DNA of 5,185 nucleotides from JASFRI01 sp050115015 (GTDB taxonomy: Bacteria > Acidobacteriota > Polarisedimenticolia > CBDVAL01). Shown one piece after another: positions 4,531 to 5,185 of this stretch (within the stretch, counting starts at the first letter, position 1; each line of letters starts with the position of its first letter). Below the pieces are notes generated by a model. It did no database searches. It worked only from the letters and a program-made list of their open reading frames with translations, and was not told where the DNA came from. The DNA lies in NCBI GenBank assembly GCA_050115015.1, contig JASFRI010000313.1:1-5185 (forward strand), read 5' to 3'. Made by a program: the position numbers and the translations under genes.

Positions 4531-5185
4531 CCTCCCGCACCGGCCAGCCCGAAGAGGTTCACCCGCGCGATCTGCCCGAGACGGCCGGAGGCGAGGAGAT
4601 CGCCCGCGATGATCCGGTGCACGTCCTCGTACTCCTGCGCGAGCCCGGGATCCGCGATCACGTTGCGGCCGGTCTCGAGCGTCTCCAGGTATCCCGCCGG
4701 GATGGCGCGGGTCAGGTGTCCGATGCGCCAGGGCTCCCCCGCGGGGATCGGCAGGCGCGCCAGGAGAAAATCGTTCAGCCCGTTCGGGTCCACCAGGTGG
4801 ACGCCGGGACCCGCGAAGTAGCCGACCATCCCGATCACGAAGGAGACCTCCACCCGACGCCCCTCCCGGGCCAGCGCACGTCCGCGCCTTGCCCAGGGGT
4901 GATCCGGGAATGAGCCGGGGTGGCGCCGGAGCAGCCCCGTGGCCTGGTAGTAGAAGGCGCGCTCGTCGCTGATCCCGTGCGGGTCGACCAGCGACATCGG
5001 CAGCGGACCGAGCTCGGTGGGGACCGTCGGCACGTCGCCGAAGTCCCGTCCGCTGAGCAGGTGCGCCCGGGCCGATGGCAGCGTGAGCAGGGCGATCGCT
5101 CCGAGCACCGCCAGGAGCGGCCGCCGCGGCAGGGGAGTCCGGGCGACGAGTACCGCCGCCGCCAGGAGCGGCGCGGTGAGGAAGC
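4527..5185 (-). CDS. Membrane glycosyltransferase-like protein, C-terminal part, partial
   Basis: The frame is open to the window end, so the start lies beyond base 5185; 218 residues are visible. Two hydrophobic segments (about 1-14 and 22-36) are the last membrane helices, followed by a soluble domain probably on the outer face of the inner membrane. That domain has a GMVGYFAGPGVHLVDPNGLN stretch (118-137), LLARLP (140-145), WRIGH (152-156) and IPAGYLETL (161-169). I associate this pattern with the C-terminal domain of large multi-pass proteins resembling family 39 (ArnT/PMT-like) glycosyltransferases, which move sugars from lipid carriers. The catalytic N-terminal part is not visible, so the activity is inferred. 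The GTG at 5108 lies inside the second hydrophobic segment and is not a plausible start. Its stop overlaps the promoter of the downstream operon. Confidence 0.68.
   Translation of the reverse strand, partial: FLTAPLLAAAVLVARTPLPRRPLLAVLGAIALLTLPSARAHLLSGRDFGDVPTVPTELGPLPMSLVDPHGISDERAFYYQATGLLRRHPGSFPDHPWARRGRALAREGRRVEVSFVIGMVGYFAGPGVHLVDPNGLNDFLLARLPIPAGEPWRIGHLTRAIPAGYLETLETGRNVIADPGLAQEYEDVHRIIAGDLLASGRLGQIARVNLFGLAGAGG

Overview
The window is GC-rich bacterial chromosomal DNA (roughly 70% G+C by eye) with tightly packed genes, GTG and TTG start codons, strong Shine-Dalgarno sites and short intergenic gaps. There is no mobile element, RNA gene or CRISPR array that I can see. The gene content (AsnA-type asparagine synthetase, tandem UspA protein, zinc-ribbon/Yip1 membrane protein, DUF2752, DUF3303, a membrane glycosyltransferase-like tail) does not fix a phylum. 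The GG-N10-GC promoter-like elements suggest an organism that has sigma-54, which most actinobacteria lack, but that is inference.

Layout. (1) 1-705, minus strand: the N-terminal 235 codons of an ammonia-dependent asparagine synthetase (asnA), cut by the window start. (2) 706-1042: a 337-base divergent regulatory region. It holds a sigma-54-type promoter candidate on each strand (785-800 reading toward asnA, 1001-1016 reading toward usp) and, between them, a 10-bp perfect inverted repeat enclosing a second hairpin (870-920). (3) 1043-1909, plus strand: a two-domain universal stress protein. (4) Only 12 bases separate its stop from that of the convergent gene. (5) 1922-4461, minus strand: four genes in one apparent operon, transcribed in the order zinc-ribbon/Yip1 membrane protein (3526-4461), DUF2752 membrane protein (3105-3521), DUF3303 small protein (2747-3037, TTG start) and a coiled-coil protein (1922-2737, GTG start). 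An extended -10 promoter (4503-4508, TGC then TATACT) sits just before the first gene. (6) 4527-5185, minus strand: the C-terminal part of a membrane protein resembling a family 39-like glycosyltransferase, with its start beyond the window.

How the genes may work together. AsnA makes asparagine from aspartate and ammonia, so sigma-54 control and a shared enhancer with the stress-protein gene would link nitrogen status to a stress response. This is the most interesting hypothesis in the window. The Yip1 and DUF2752 proteins are both integral membrane proteins four bases apart and are probably co-translated; their function is unknown. DUF3303 and the coiled-coil protein are also closely linked (nine bases between stop and start) and have no established function. 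Nothing here forms a recognisable defence or biosynthetic system.
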